This document shows positions 19,613 to 29,156 of a stretch of DNA of 64,000 bases, piece by piece. The notes below the pieces were generated by a model. That model saw nothing but the letters and a program-made list of their open reading frames with translations. It was not told the origin of the DNA and did no database searches. The stretch's first letter is position 1; each line of letters begins with the position of its first letter. The stretch is from Leifsonia sp. Root1293 (GTDB lineage: Bacteria; Actinomycetota; Actinomycetes; Actinomycetales; Microbacteriaceae), in NCBI RefSeq assembly GCF_001425325.1, contig NZ_LMEH01000001.1, positions 1,828,602-1,892,601 of the forward strand, in the 5' to 3' direction. A program made the position numbers and the translations under genes.

Positions 19613-21027
19613 GATTCAAGACTCCAATGCGCACCCGTCGGGGTGTCTTCGATGGTGATGCCCGCCGCAGAGAGCTCCGCGCGGATGCGATCAGCTGTCG
19701 CCCAGTCCTTTTCCGAACGTGCGTCGGATCGATCGACGAGAAGGCGACCTACCAGCATAGCAAGTGCCTGCTCCGACGCCGCATCGCCGGATTTGGCCCA
19801 TTCCGGCGCTCCCGGATCGATGCCGAGGACACGCACCATGGCCAGCACGGATCCGTGGGCGGATGCCGCGGCGGCGAGATCCTCCGCGTCGAGCGCGGCG
19901 TTGCCCGACCTCACGGTGTCGTGCAGCACGGCGAGGGCCTGCGGCACGGCGAGGTCGTCATCCATCGCCTCGGTGAAGGCATCGGGAACCTGGATCGCCC
20001 CGGTCGCCGCGAAGCGGGTGTCTGCCAGCCGGCGCGCGGCCCGGTCGAGGAACCCGCTGATGCGGTCGACGGCCGACTGGGCCTCCGCGAGTCCGGCCGG
20101 GCTGTAATCGAGCGTCGACCTGTAGTGGGCCTGGCCGAGCAGGTAGCGCACCGCGAGCGGGGTCGCGGCCTCGAGCAGCTCGGAGGCGAACACGGAGTTG
20201 CCGAGAGACTTCGACATCTTCTGGCCGGCCACGTTCACGAGCCCGTTGTGCACCCAGTAGCTCGCGAACGGGCGGCCGGCGGCCGTCGACTGGGCCAGCT
20301 CGTTCTCGTGGTGCGGGAAGCGCAGGTCGAGACCGCCGCCATGGATGTCGAAGGCGTCGCCGAGGTAGCGCTCCGACATGGCCGAGCACTCGATGTGCCA
20401 GCCGGGGCGGCCGTCTCCCCAGGGCGACGGCCACTGGGCCGACGCCGGTTCGGTCTCCTTCGCGCCCTTCCATAGCGCGAAGTCGCGGGGGTCGCGCTTG
20501 CCTCGGGGGTCGGCATCCGTCGCCGGCTCCATGTTGTCGCGGTTCTGACGGGTCAGCTCCCCGTACGCGGGCCAGCTCGCGGTGTCGAAGTACACGTCGC
20601 CGGTTCCGTCGGCGGCGGCGTACGCATGGCCGCGTTCGATGAGGTCGGCGATGAGGCGCTGCATCCGGTCGACGGATGCCGTCGCCCGCGGTTCGTAGGT
20701 CGGAGGCAGGATGCCCAGCCTGCTGTAGCCGGCGGTGAACTCGAGCTCCACCCTGTAGGCGAGCGCCCACCACTCCTCTGCCGAGTCGGCGACCCCGGCC
20801 AGGATCTTGTCGTCGATGTCGGTGACGTTGCGCACGAAGGTGACGTCGTTGCCGCGGTGGTCGAGCCAGCGCCGCAGGATGTCGTAGACCAGCGCGCTGC
20901 GCAGGTGACCGATGTGCGGACTCGACTGCACTGTCGGCCCGCAGACGTAGATGCCGACGCGTCCGGGAACAAGGGGAACGAAGTCGCGGAGCGACTGGGT
21001 CTTCGAGTCGTAGAGGCGCACTGTCAC
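19609..21027 (-). CDS. cysS: cysteinyl-tRNA synthetase
   Basis: A 472-residue class I synthetase that charges tRNA-Cys. HIGH is at residues 38-41 (SPHIGHLR) after the zinc-ligand C29 in YVCGPT; KMSKS is at 270-274 ([10 protein letters not shown]), with GWHIECSAM and FPHHENE supplying the other zinc ligands. The length is full. I start at the GTG at 21027 (MTVRLYDS); the reading frame stays open much further upstream but that stretch is the shadow of ispDF. In mycobacteria a MshC paralogue exists; this one sits in the carD-ispDF-cysS-rlmB neighbourhood, which marks it as the true CysS. Confidence 0.97.
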   Translation of the reverse strand: MTVRLYDSKTQSLRDFVPLVPGRVGIYVCGPTVQSSPHIGHLRSALVYDILRRWLDHRGNDVTFVRNVTDIDDKILAGVADSAEEWWALAYRVELEFTAGYSRLGILPPTYEPRATASVDRMQRLIADLIERGHAYAAADGTGDVYFDTASWPAYGELTRQNRDNMEPATDADPRGKRDPRDFALWKGAKETEPASAQWPSPWGDGRPGWHIECSAMSERYLGDAFDIHGGGLDLRFPHHENELAQSTAAGRPFASYWVHNGLVNVAGQKMSKSLGNSVFASELLEAATPLAVRYLLGQAHYRSTLDYSPAGLAEAQSAVDRISGFLDRAARRLADTRFAATGAIQVPDAFTEAMDDDLAVPQALAVLHDTVRSGNAALDAEDLAAAASAHGSVLAMVRVLGIDPGAPEWAKSGDAASEQALAMLVGRLLVDRSDARSEKDWATADRIRAELSAAGITIEDTPTGAHWSLES

Positions 21028-21101
21028 GGGATCCAGACTAGCGGCGGCGACGCGTCTCGCCCCGATCAGCGGCCGGATCAGCGGCCAGTCGGCACTGCCG
21101 T

Positions 21102-22295
21102 TCAGCGCAGCGTCAGCAGCGCCGTGGCCACGGCGGCGATGCCCTCGCCCCTGCCCGTGAACCCGAGCCCGTCGGTCGTGGTGGCCGAGACGCTCACCGG
21201 AGCACCGAGTGCAGCACTCAGCACGGCCTCGGCCTCGGCTCGGCGCGGGGCCAGCTTGGGGCGATTGCCGAGCACCTGCACCGACACGTTGCCGATCCCG
21301 AACCCGGCCTCCTCGACCAGGCGCCGCGCCTCGGCGAGGAAGAGGGCTCCGTGGGCCCCGGACAGTGCGGGGTCGGCCGTGCCGAACACGGCTCCCACGT
21401 CGCCGAGGCCGGCAGCGGCGAGCAGCGCGTCGCAGATGGCGTGACTGGCCGCGTCGCCGTCGCTGTGCCCGGAGAGGCCGACCTGGCCCGGCCAGTGCAG
21501 TCCCACCAGCCAGAGTTCCTCCGACGGGTCGTCGCTGAACGCGTGCACGTCGGTTCCGGTTCCGATGCGGAACCCTGACGCCGCGGCACTCGTCGGGGCG
21601 GCATCCGCCACCAGCTGCTCGGCCCGGGCGAGGTCCCACGCCGTCGTCACCTTGAAGGCGAGAGGGTCGCCGGCGATGGCGAGCACCTCTCCCCCAGCCG
21701 CAGCCACCAGCGCGGCGTCGTCGGTGTGATCGTCTGCGGCATCGGCGTAGGCGGCGTCGAGTTGCGCCCTGGGGAAGCCCTGCGGCGTCTGAACGGCCGA
21801 GAGGTGCGCCCTGTCGACGGTCTCGAGGATGCGCCCGCCGGCGTCGATCCGCTTGATGGTGTCGGCGACGGGAAGACCCGGGATGGAACCAGCCCCCGTG
21901 GCTCGCACTGCGGCGATCACGGCCTCGTGCTGGCGCGTCGGGGTGAGCGCACGGGCCGCGTCGTGCACCAGCACGACCCGCACCGACTCGGCGACGACGC
22001 CGAGCCCGGCGGCGACGGACTCCTGCCTTGTCGCCCCGCCGGCCACCAGGCTCAGGTGGTCGGATGCCGGTCCGGCGACTCCCACCGCGATGGAACGCGC
22101 CTGCTCGATGCTGTCGGCCGGAGCGACGACGACGACCTGCACGGGCTCCGCGATGCCGAACACCGCACTCAGCGCGTGTGCGAGCAGCGGACGACCGGCG
22201 AGCTCGGCGAACGCCTTCGGCATCCCGAGTCCGAGTCGGGTGCCGCTGCCTGCGGCGACCACGATGACGGCGACATCCGGAGGCGTTTCAGTCAT
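21102..22295 (-). CDS. ispDF: bifunctional IspD-IspF (MEP isoprenoid pathway)
   Basis: A 397-residue fusion of two enzymes of the methylerythritol phosphate pathway. Residues 1-230 are IspD (MEP cytidylyltransferase): [16 protein letters not shown] is the nucleotide loop and [10 protein letters not shown] the metal region. Residues ~242-397 are IspF (2-C-methyl-erythritol 2,4-cyclodiphosphate synthase): D249 and H251 in GTDVHAF and H285 in [10 protein letters not shown] are the zinc ligands, and [14 protein letters not shown] closes the active site. The intervening IspE step would be a separate gene. Separate ispD and ispF are common in Actinobacteria, so the fusion is notable but known from other bacteria such as Campylobacter. 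It follows carD in the same direction. Confidence 0.96.
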   Translation of the reverse strand: MTETPPDVAVIVVAAGSGTRLGLGMPKAFAELAGRPLLAHALSAVFGIAEPVQVVVVAPADSIEQARSIAVGVAGPASDHLSLVAGGATRQESVAAGLGVVAESVRVVLVHDAARALTPTRQHEAVIAAVRATGAGSIPGLPVADTIKRIDAGGRILETVDRAHLSAVQTPQGFPRAQLDAAYADAADDHTDDAALVAAAGGEVLAIAGDPLAFKVTTAWDLARAEQLVADAAPTSAAASGFRIGTGTDVHAFSDDPSEELWLVGLHWPGQVGLSGHSDGDAASHAICDALLAAAGLGDVGAVFGTADPALSGAHGALFLAEARRLVEEAGFGIGNVSVQVLGNRPKLAPRRAEAEAVLSAALGAPVSVSATTTDGLGFTGRGEGIAAVATALLTLR

Positions 22296-22346
22296 GAGCC
22301 GAGGTTATCGCGTGGACCGCCGGCAGCCGTCCCCCGGGAATGCGAA

Positions 22347-22374
22347 ACGCGCCTCCCCTGCCGGGGAGGCGCGT
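22347..22374 (-). terminator. carD terminator
   Basis: ACGCGCCTCCCC pairs perfectly with GGGGAGGCGCGT around TGCC. Read leftward, the stem ends in TTTCGC. It lies 24 bp after carD and 52 bp before ispDF, so carD can be transcribed alone. Confidence 0.8.
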
Positions 22375-22397
22375 CTCGGATGATCGTGGCTGACCGG

Positions 22398-22880
22398 CTA
22401 CGAGGCGAGAACCTCGTCGAGCACGGTGGAGGCCTTCTCCTCGTCGGTCTTCTCGGCGAGCGCGAGCTCGGAGATGAGGATCTGACGGGCCTTGGCGAGC
22501 ATGCGCTTTTCGCCGGCCGAGAGGCCGCGGTCCTGATCGCGGCGCCAGAGGTCGCGGACGACCTCGGACACCTTGATGACGTCTCCAGAAGCGAGCTTCT
22601 CGAGGTTGGCCTTGTAACGACGCGACCAGTTGGTGGGTTCCTCAGTGAACGGGGCACGCAGCACCTCGAACACACGGTCGAGGCCCTCCCGTCCGATGAC
22701 GTCGCGCACGCCGACGAGATCGACGTTCTCAGCAGGCACTTCGATCGTGAGATCGCCCTGCGTGACGTTCAGCTTGAGGTAGACCTTCTCTTCGCCCTTG
22801 ATGATCCTGGTCTTGACTTCGGTGATGGTTGCCGCACCATGATGCGGGTAAACGACGGTTTCGCCGACCTCGAAAAGCAT
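22398..22880 (-). CDS. carD: CarD-family RNA polymerase-binding regulator
   Basis: A 160-residue CarD protein, which binds the RNA polymerase beta subunit and stabilises open complexes at rRNA and many other promoters. The N-terminal Tudor-like RNAP-interaction domain runs from [19 protein letters not shown]; the helical C-terminal domain contains the [16 protein letters not shown] and [10 protein letters not shown] regions, where the conserved tryptophan contacts the upstream edge of the bubble. The ATG at 22880 is chosen over longer in-frame options because the homology starts there. Context with ispDF and cysS is the conserved actinobacterial one. Confidence 0.96.
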   Translation of the reverse strand: MLFEVGETVVYPHHGAATITEVKTRIIKGEEKVYLKLNVTQGDLTIEVPAENVDLVGVRDVIGREGLDRVFEVLRAPFTEEPTNWSRRYKANLEKLASGDVIKVSEVVRDLWRRDQDRGLSAGEKRMLAKARQILISELALAEKTDEEKASTVLDEVLAS

Positions 22881-23054
22881 GAATATATGTCCCTTCAGCA
22901 ACCTACAGAATACCACAGGCTGCATGGTGGTAAGGTTCGCCTCCGCCAGCGCATCGCGCGCCCCCGAGACCGCGCGTGCGCTAGGCTCGACACCGGATTT
23001 CATCGCGCCCGGCACGGGTTCCCGTCGCGGAGGCGCAGAGCTTGGGAGGGCACT

Positions 23055-23555
23055 GTGAGAGGCCGTATCGCGTCATCCGTCATCGTTGCGGCTGCGATCA
23101 TCGTCGGCACCGCCGGCTGCAACCTGACCGCGCCGCAGGCGACGACGTACCACTACTTCGCCAGCGACGGCGTGAGCGGCGATATCGGCGAGATCGGCAT
23201 CCGCAACGCCGTCGTCGTGACCGACAAGGGCAAGCTCGGCAACCTCGTCACGACCATCGTGAACTCGGGCTCCGAGGACGTCGAGATCACCGTGCAGCAC
23301 GAGTCGTCGAGCGGCAAGAAGACCGTCACGATCGAAGCCCCGGCCAACAAGACCACGATCTTCGGACCCGCCGACGGTGAGCAGGTGCTGCTGCGCGACC
23401 TCGACGCCCAGCCCGGCTCGCTGCTCGACGTGTACTTCCAGTACGGCGACGAGCAGGGCGAGGACCTGCAGGTCCCCGTGCTCGACGGCGGCCTTCCCGA
23501 GTACTCCGACCTGCTGCCGATCGACGTCATCGTCGGCGCGGTCACCGCTCAGTAG
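23055..23555 (+). CDS. secreted lipoprotein of unknown function
   Basis: A 166-residue protein starting at a GTG with a GGGAGGG ribosome site 5 nt upstream. The signal peptide ends in GTAGC, giving a lipidated cysteine at residue 22. The mature part is a beta-rich domain ([27 protein letters not shown]) that looks like an immunoglobulin-like or DUF4232-type fold; I cannot name the family. It is divergent from carD and converges on regX3 with a strong shared terminator. Surface exposure is predicted, function unknown. Confidence 0.82.
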   Translation: MRGRIASSVIVAAAIIVGTAGCNLTAPQATTYHYFASDGVSGDIGEIGIRNAVVVTDKGKLGNLVTTIVNSGSEDVEITVQHESSSGKKTVTIEAPANKTTIFGPADGEQVLLRDLDAQPGSLLDVYFQYGDEQGEDLQVPVLDGGLPEYSDLLPIDVIVGAVTAQ

Positions 23556-23569
23556 CCTGCACCGATCGA

Positions 23570-23602
23570 GAACGCCCGCACCTCATCGAGGTGCGGGCGT
23601 TC
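23570..23602. terminator. bidirectional terminator between the lipoprotein and regX3
   Basis: GAACGCCCGCACCTC pairs perfectly with GAGGTGCGGGCGTTC around ATC, followed by TTC. It lies 14 bp past the rightward stop and 21 bp past the leftward regX3 stop. Confidence 0.88.
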
Positions 23603-23623
23603 TTCATTGCAGAGGCGTTGCCC

Positions 23624-24304
23624 CTACTCCTCGAAGCGGTAGCCGAGCCCGCGCACTGTGACCAGCATCCGCGGCTCCGACGGCGTCTTCTCGATACGCG
23701 AACGGATGCGCTTGATGTGCACGTCGAGCGTCTTGGTGTCGCCGAAGTAGTCGCTCCCCCACACCCTGTCGATGAGCTGGCCGCGAGTCAGCACCCTGCC
23801 GGCGTTGCGCAGCAGGAACTCGAGCAGCTCGAACTCCTTGAGCGGCATCGGCGTGACGACGCCGTCGACGGCCACGGTGTGCCGCTCGATGTCCATCCGA
23901 ACGCTCCCGGCCTCGAGCAGCGTGCCCTCGTCGCGGTCGTCGTCGGTGTGGCGGCGCAGGATGGCGCGGATGCGGGCGAGCAGCTCCCGGGTCGAGTACG
24001 GCTTGGTGACGTAGTCGTCTGCGCCCAGCTCCAGTCCCACGACGATGTCGACCTCGGAGTCCTTGGCCGTCAGCATGATGATCGGGACGCTCGACCGGGT
24101 GCGGATCTCCCGGCACACCTCGGTGCCGGAGAGACCGGGCAGCATGAGGTCGAGCAGGATGAGGTCTGCACCCGTGCGGTCGAACTCGGTCAGGGCACTC
24201 GGCCCGTCGCCCGCGACGGTCACGTCGTAGCCCTCGCGCTCGAGCAGGAAGGCGAGCGGTTCGCTCAGGGCGGTCTCGTCTTCGACCAGGAGGATGCGTG
24301 TCAC
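23624..24304 (-). CDS. regX3: phosphate-responsive response regulator RegX3
   Basis: A 226-residue OmpR/PhoB-type regulator. Receiver residues are E8/D9, phosphoacceptor D52 in LLDLMLPGL, T and K in MLTAKDS and VTKPYS; the winged helix ends with VRGLGYRFEE. It is the cytoplasmic partner of SenX3, translated from a start that overlaps the senX3 stop (ATGA). The position beside phoU and gpmA is the conserved mycobacterial senX3-regX3 neighbourhood. It is expected to activate pstSCAB under phosphate limitation; PHO-box-like repeats at 25528 and 35568 support this. Confidence 0.93.
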   Translation of the reverse strand: MTRILLVEDETALSEPLAFLLEREGYDVTVAGDGPSALTEFDRTGADLILLDLMLPGLSGTEVCREIRTRSSVPIIMLTAKDSEVDIVVGLELGADDYVTKPYSTRELLARIRAILRRHTDDDRDEGTLLEAGSVRMDIERHTVAVDGVVTPMPLKEFELLEFLLRNAGRVLTRGQLIDRVWGSDYFGDTKTLDVHIKRIRSRIEKTPSEPRMLVTVRGLGYRFEE

Positions 24305-25455
24305 TGGGGGTCCTTTTCAGCCTTGACGGCGTCGATCGGTGCTTCGGGGAGACGGATGGTGAAGGTGGAGCCGCGCCCGGACTGCGACCAGACGCGCACA
24401 TCGCCGCCGTGGTTCTGCACGGCGTGCTTGACGATGCTGAGGCCGAGACCGGTGCCGCCGGTGTTGCGGGAGCGCGCCTCGTCGACGCGGAAGAAGCGCT
24501 CGAAGACCCGGTCGAGGTCTTCCTCCGGGATCCCGACGCCCTGGTCGGTGACGGCGATCTCGACGGCTCCGTCGGTGCTCTTGACGCCGACGCCCACTCG
24601 AGTGCCAGGCAGCGAGTAGTTGATGGCGTTCGCGATGAGGTTGTTCACGGCCATGACGAGCAGCGATTCGTCGCCGAGCACTTCAGCCCTGCTCTTGTTG
24701 CGCACGGCCAGTGCGATGTCCCGAGCCTCGGCCACGACGCGGTTCTGGTCGACGGCGGCCGCCACGATCTCGTCGACCGAGACGAGGTCGGGCTTCGCCA
24801 GCACGTCCTGCGATTGCAGCCTGGAGAGGTCGATGATGTCCTGCGTGATGCGTGCGAGCCTCGCCGCCTCCTGGGTGAGCCGGTGGGTGAAGCGGCGCAC
24901 CTGGGCCGGCTCGTCCGCGGCCATGTCGATGGCCTCGGCGAGCAGGCCCACCGACGCTATGGGGGTCTTCAGCTCATGCGAGATGTTCGCGATGAAGTCG
25001 CGGCGCACCTCGTCGAGCCGCTGGGAGTCCGTGAGGTCGTCCCCCAGGAGGAGCACATAGCGAGAACCGAGGCGGGCGGCACGGACGTCGAGCAGGATGT
25101 TCGACTCACCGAAACGGCTGCGGGCGATCGTGAGCTGCTCGGCGACGGGTTCCCCCGTGCGGCGTACGCGGGCGACGATCTCGATGAGCTCCGGATGCAC
25201 CAGGGCATCGAGGCGGACCAGTCCGAGGGTGAGTGCAGCGTGCGAGGACGCGAGCACGTTGTTCGAGGGATCCACGACGACGGCCGGACTCTCCAGCGCG
25301 TCGATGACCTCGGCGATGCCGTCGGGCACCGACGGGTTGACCACTGTTGCGGCATGCGTTCCGCGCCGCTCGGCGACGTGCAGGAGCGCGATGAAGCCAC
25401 CGCCCACCACCAACCCGAGTGCCAGGGACAACAGCACCAACCAGGTGGTATCCAT
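24301..25455 (-). CDS. senX3: phosphate-sensing histidine kinase SenX3
   Basis: A 384-residue kinase anchored by one N-terminal membrane helix (~3-25), followed by a PAS-like domain (~50-140) and a HisKA helix with the phosphoacceptor in NISHELKTP. The ATP-binding domain has NLIANAINYS (N), DQGVGIPEEDL (G1) and GGTGLGLSIV (G2). The short anchor without a large outer domain indicates that it senses the state of the Pst transporter through PhoU rather than phosphate directly. I start at ATG 25455 (MDTTWLV), directly before the membrane helix. Divergent from phoU. Confidence 0.93.
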   Translation of the reverse strand: MDTTWLVLLSLALGLVVGGGFIALLHVAERRGTHAATVVNPSVPDGIAEVIDALESPAVVVDPSNNVLASSHAALTLGLVRLDALVHPELIEIVARVRRTGEPVAEQLTIARSRFGESNILLDVRAARLGSRYVLLLGDDLTDSQRLDEVRRDFIANISHELKTPIASVGLLAEAIDMAADEPAQVRRFTHRLTQEAARLARITQDIIDLSRLQSQDVLAKPDLVSVDEIVAAAVDQNRVVAEARDIALAVRNKSRAEVLGDESLLVMAVNNLIANAINYSLPGTRVGVGVKSTDGAVEIAVTDQGVGIPEEDLDRVFERFFRVDEARSRNTGGTGLGLSIVKHAVQNHGGDVRVWSQSGRGSTFTIRLPEAPIDAVKAEKDPQ

Positions 25456-25527
25456 GGCATCAGAGTAATGTCTCCATCGAGCACCCGACCGCCGCATCCG
25501 TCGTGCCGGAGGTCTACTTCAGGGAAT

Positions 25528-25560
25528 GTTCAAACCTGCGGCACCCGCCGTTAACCTTGT
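25528..25560. promoter_or_regulatory. PHO-box-like 11-bp direct repeats between senX3 and phoU
   Basis: Three consecutive 11-bp units, GTTCAAACCTG, CGGCACCCGCC and GTTAACCTTGT, where the first and third share GTT(C/A)AAC or GTTAACC cores and the middle one is degenerate. PhoP/RegX3 sites in Actinobacteria are 11-bp direct repeats of this kind. The position, 73 bp before senX3 and 86 bp before phoU, would allow autoregulation in both directions. Confidence 0.55.
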
Positions 25561-25645
25561 CTCGCAACGATGGGGTGGGGCCACGCGGGCTCCGTCTACC
25601 CGCATGCATTCCTGCGTGCGCTTCGAACGACAAGAGGATTCACAC

Positions 25646-26299
25646 GTGCGCGAAGTATTCCAGCTGGAACTCCGAGAGGTTCAGGATCGCCTCGTCGAGA
25701 TCTCAGAACTCGTGGCGAAGTCGATCGACAAGGCGACGCGGGCGTTCAACGAGTCCGATGTCACCCTCGCCGAGGAGTGCATCGAGGATGACGCTCGCAT
25801 CGACGAACTGGCCGTCGCCCTCGACGAGCTGGCCATCACGATCCTGGCCCGCCAGAACCCGGTCGCCCGCGACCTGCGCATCGTGGTGAGCGCGCTGCGC
25901 ATCAGCGCGTCGCTCGAGCGGATGGGCGACCTCGCGACGCACATCGCCCAGCTCGCCCGCTACAGGTTCCCCGACAAGGTCGTTCCGAAGAGCCTGCGCC
26001 CGACCTTCGCCGAGATGGGTCGCCTCGATGTCGAGATCGCCCGCAAGCTCACCGAGCTGCTCAGCTCGCAGGAGGTCGAGCTCGCCGAGACCATCCGCAA
26101 CGACGACGACAAGATCGACGCCCTGCACCTCAGCGTCTTCGACAAGGTGCTCGGTGAGAAGTGGAAGGGCGAGACCGTCGACACCGTCGACGCGACGCTG
26201 GCCAGCCGCTACCACGAGCGGTTCGCGGACCACGCCGTTGCGATCGCCAAGAAGGTGCAGTACCTGGCCACGGGCGAATGGGTGCCCGAGAGCGCCTGA
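25646..26299 (+). CDS. phoU: phosphate transport accessory regulator PhoU
   Basis: A 217-residue protein of two similar three-helix bundles. Each carries the metal-binding signature: ERMGDLATHIAQ in the first half and ERFADHAVAIAK in the second. PhoU couples the Pst transporter to the SenX3 kinase and prevents excess phosphate uptake. The GTG at 25646, 10 nt after AAGAGGA, gives the standard start MREVFQLEL. Unlike E. coli, phoU is not in the pst operon but beside the two-component genes, as in mycobacteria. Confidence 0.95.
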   Translation: MREVFQLELREVQDRLVEISELVAKSIDKATRAFNESDVTLAEECIEDDARIDELAVALDELAITILARQNPVARDLRIVVSALRISASLERMGDLATHIAQLARYRFPDKVVPKSLRPTFAEMGRLDVEIARKLTELLSSQEVELAETIRNDDDKIDALHLSVFDKVLGEKWKGETVDTVDATLASRYHERFADHAVAIAKKVQYLATGEWVPESA

Positions 26300-26332
26300 T
26301 CGGAGCTCGGCGCGCGTCCCGCGCGAACTGAA

Positions 26333-26405
26333 AAGCGAGGAACTTCTCGCCAGAACCACGGATTCCGGAGACCGGATGCCGTGATTCGGGAGAAGTTCCT
26401 CGCTT
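26333..26405. repeat. dispersed palindrome family A, copy 1
   Basis: A perfect 16-bp inverted repeat AAGCGAGGAACTTCTC (26333-26348) and its complement (26390-26405) enclose 41 bp with an inner CACGG/CCGTG stem. It lies between the convergent phoU and gpmA genes. The AAGCGAGGA arm recurs at 39797-39882 and 61613-61698. Confidence 0.8.
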
Positions 26406-26421
26406 CGTGGTTTCGAGGGTG

Positions 26422-27174
26422 CTACTTCTTGCCCTGCGCTGCGACGGCGGCCGCGCCCGCTGCCGCGGCCTCGGGGTCGAGGTACTCTCCGGCGCCGATC
26501 GGCGCGAGGTTCTCGTCGAGGCGGTAGACCAGCGGGATGCCGGTGGGGATGTTGAGCTCGGCGATGTCGTCGTCCGAGATGCCGTCGAGGTGCTTGACGA
26601 GCGCGCGCAGCGAGTTGCCGTGAGCGGTGACGAGCACGGTCTTGCCCTCCTTGAGGTCGACCGAGATGTCGGACTCCCAGTAGGGCAGCATCCGCTCGAT
26701 GACGTCCTTCAGGCATTCGGTGCGCGGGAGGTCGGCATCGGGGAGGTTCGCGTAGCGGGGGTCGCCGACCTGCGAGTACTCGGCGTCGTCTGCCAGCACG
26801 GGCGGCGGAACGTCGAACGAGCGGCGCCAGAGCTGGAACTGCTCGGGGCCGTACTTCTCGAGGGTCTCGGCCTTGTCGAGGCCCTGGAGGGCTCCGTAGT
26901 GACGCTCATTCAGCCGCCAGGAGCGCCTCACGTCGATCCAGAGGCGGTCGGCCTCCTCGAGCGCGATGTCAGCCGTCTGGATGGCACGGGTGAGCACCGA
27001 GGTGTGGAGCACGTCGGGCAGGAGGCCGGATTCGGCGAGCAGCTCGCCGGCGCGCTTGGCCTCCGCGCGGCCCTGATCCGAGAGGCGGACGTCGACCCAT
27101 CCGGTGAACAGGTTCTTCTGGTTCCAGTCGCTGTTTCCGTGGCGCAACAGGATGAGGGTGTAAGGCGCAGTCAT
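26422..27174 (-). CDS. gpmA: 2,3-bisphosphoglycerate-dependent phosphoglycerate mutase
   Basis: A 250-residue glycolytic mutase that interconverts 3- and 2-phosphoglycerate. The phosphohistidine motif [18 protein letters not shown] is at residues ~9-26, the second histidine is in [13 protein letters not shown], and [12 protein letters not shown] is the third signature. An Ala-rich tail follows the domain. In mycobacteria gpm1 directly precedes senX3; here it lies beyond phoU, so the neighbourhood is kept with a rearrangement. Confidence 0.97.
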   Translation of the reverse strand: MTAPYTLILLRHGNSDWNQKNLFTGWVDVRLSDQGRAEAKRAGELLAESGLLPDVLHTSVLTRAIQTADIALEEADRLWIDVRRSWRLNERHYGALQGLDKAETLEKYGPEQFQLWRRSFDVPPPVLADDAEYSQVGDPRYANLPDADLPRTECLKDVIERMLPYWESDISVDLKEGKTVLVTAHGNSLRALVKHLDGISDDDIAELNIPTGIPLVYRLDENLAPIGAGEYLDPEAAAAGAAAVAAQGKK

Positions 27175-27206
27175 GGCTCCAATCTATCGCTTGCGATACT
27201 GGGGGC

Positions 27207-28019
27207 ATGCCCGTCGGATCCATCACCCGCGGCACCACGAACACCAACCGGCTGCGTCGCATCGACCGCTGGATCGCGGAGCTGCCCGTCCTCCGCACCA
27301 CCGACGACCCTCTCGTGGTCGACCTCGGCTACGGAGCCAGCGGTGTGACGGCTCTCGAACTGCACCAGAGGCTCGCGAAGGCGCGTTCCGGCGTGGAGGT
27401 CGTCGCCCTCGAGATCGAGCCCGGCCGGGTGCGCACGGCCACCGATCAGCTCGCCGTCGTGAGGTCCGGCAGCACGGGCTTCGCCGCCGACGCGAAGGTG
27501 TCGTTCGGCCTCGGCGGATTCGAGGTTCCCCTTCCTGGGCGTCGGCGCCCCGCCGTCATCCGTGCGTTCAACGTGCTGAGGCAGTACGACGAGTCCCACG
27601 TCTCCGACGCCTGGGAGCTGATGACCTCGAGGCTGCAGCCCGATGGCGTGCTCGTCGAGGGAACGTGCGACGAGATCGGCCGCATCTGCAGCTGGGTCGC
27701 CCTCAGCCCGGATGCCCCGCTCAGTCTCACGATCAGCCTGCGTCTGGCGGGGCTCGAGGCCCCGTCGATCGTCGCCGAGCGGCTGCCGAAGGCGCTCATC
27801 CACCGGAACGTGCCCGGGGAACGCATCCACACGCTGCTGCTCGAGCTGGACCGCGCCTGGCACGTGAACGCCCCGCTCTCGGTCTACGGACCGTCGCAAC
27901 GGTGGATCGCAGCCGTCCGGATGCTGGCGGATGCCGGTTGGCCGGTGCGCGGAGGAGTGCGGCGCTGGCGGCTCGGAGAGCTCACCATGGACTGGGCTGC
28001 CGTGGCCCCGGCGGGCTGA
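27207..28019 (+). CDS. class I SAM-dependent methyltransferase-like protein
   Basis: A 270-residue protein with a Rossmann methyltransferase start: LVVDLGYGASGVTALEL (motif I, SAM loop), VALEIEPGRV (acidic end of beta 2) and AFNVLRQYDE (motif IV region), then a GGVLVEGTCDE-like strand. The C-terminal ~100 residues are a family-specific extension. Actinobacterial homologues are annotated only as methyltransferases; the substrate is unknown. It is divergent from gpmA with a 32-bp gap. Confidence 0.78.
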   Translation: MPVGSITRGTTNTNRLRRIDRWIAELPVLRTTDDPLVVDLGYGASGVTALELHQRLAKARSGVEVVALEIEPGRVRTATDQLAVVRSGSTGFAADAKVSFGLGGFEVPLPGRRRPAVIRAFNVLRQYDESHVSDAWELMTSRLQPDGVLVEGTCDEIGRICSWVALSPDAPLSLTISLRLAGLEAPSIVAERLPKALIHRNVPGERIHTLLLELDRAWHVNAPLSVYGPSQRWIAAVRMLADAGWPVRGGVRRWRLGELTMDWAAVAPAG

Positions 28020-28088
28020 ATCCGGGCGGAGTCCGAAGATCGATCGGGCGACGGAACGCAGCCGGAGCGACCACTACGCCCGAGGAAG

Positions 28089-29156
28089 CTAGGCCCGCGG
28101 CAGCAGGTCTCTCGCCGCGTCGGCGTTCATGCCCGTGGCGGCGAGGGCGTCGACGATGTACGGCCGCATGGCCTGCACGAGGTTGCGGTCGGCGAAGTCG
28201 CCCTCCGGCGCCATCTCGGCCGGGTCGAGGTGGCGGGCCACCTCGACCAACGACTGTCGAGCGACGGGCTGCAGCGAGACGTCGGTCAACGATTCGCTGA
28301 TCAGCTCGATGCTCACCCGCACGCGCGCCAGCAGGTCCGCGACGGCCGGTCGCGCTGCGCCGTCGCGGGCGACGTAGGCCGCCCGGCGGGCGACGACCCG
28401 CAGGCTTCGGGTGCACAGCTCGATCGCCGTCTGCATCGAGGCCTGCCTGGCGAGGTCGAAGCGCCGACGGCGCAGGAACGGCGATAGCCTCGAGATCGCG
28501 ACGCCCGATTCGACGGCGTTCGACCAAGCATCCGTCAGAGGCTGCGTCGCCCGCGCCCGGACGAGCGCCGAATCGGCTTTCGCGGCGGATCCCACGGCCA
28601 GCGCGGTGGAGAGCTCGGCCAGGATCGCGTCGTGCTCGGCCAGAAGCCGCAGCCCGGCGCGGGTGGCCGACTTGCCCGGATCACGAGGGATGAGCACGGT
28701 GGCGAGCAGAGCGAAGGCGCCGCCGATGAGCGCATCGACCGTGCGGGTGAACGGACCGCCTGCAGGCAGCGGCGAGAGCATCACGAGGGAGCACTGCACG
28801 GCCGCCGCCACGGCGAAGGCGGGGTTGGGGAGCAGGAACCGGGCCACGAGCATCGTGAGGGCCAATGCGACACCGTACTGGGCCAGTCCGAGGCCGAAAC
28901 CGAGCAGCAGCAGCTCGGCCAGTGCGATGCCGAGCGTCATTCCGAGCACGGTCTCGAGGATGCGCACCGGCCTCGCGTCGCGCACGAAGCCGAGGGCCGA
29001 GATCACCACGATGGCCGCGATGAGCGGCGACTGGTGCCCGACGACGTAGTGGGCGAAGGCGAAGCTCGCCACCGCGGTCACGGTGATCTGCGCGACGGGC
29101 GGCAGGGCGTCCCTCGTGCGCGCCCATGCCGCCGCGGTGTCGAACCGCGGGCGCAT
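28089..29156 (-). CDS. FUSC-family membrane protein (aromatic-acid-exporter-like)
   Basis: A 355-residue protein with about six N-terminal membrane helices (~20-160) and a helical cytoplasmic C-terminal half. The membrane part matches the FUSC/ArAE fold (VTAVASFAFAHYVVG, ETVLGMTLGIALAELLL, AAAVQCSLVML). These proteins export small organic acids or act in envelope homeostasis; the substrate is unknown. Its ATG overlaps the stop of ygfZ by one base (TGATG), so it is the last gene of the membrane peptide-FABP-ygfZ operon. Confidence 0.82.
   Translation of the reverse strand: MRPRFDTAAAWARTRDALPPVAQITVTAVASFAFAHYVVGHQSPLIAAIVVISALGFVRDARPVRILETVLGMTLGIALAELLLLGFGLGLAQYGVALALTMLVARFLLPNPAFAVAAAVQCSLVMLSPLPAGGPFTRTVDALIGGAFALLATVLIPRDPGKSATRAGLRLLAEHDAILAELSTALAVGSAAKADSALVRARATQPLTDAWSNAVESGVAISRLSPFLRRRRFDLARQASMQTAIELCTRSLRVVARRAAYVARDGAARPAVADLLARVRVSIELISESLTDVSLQPVARQSLVEVARHLDPAEMAPEGDFADRNLVQAMRPYIVDALAATGMNADAARDLLPRA

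Noticed and set aside
25456-25645. Small gene in the senX3-phoU gap
   Set aside because: Only the PHO-box-like repeats and promoter space are visible; no start with a ribosome site in an open frame.
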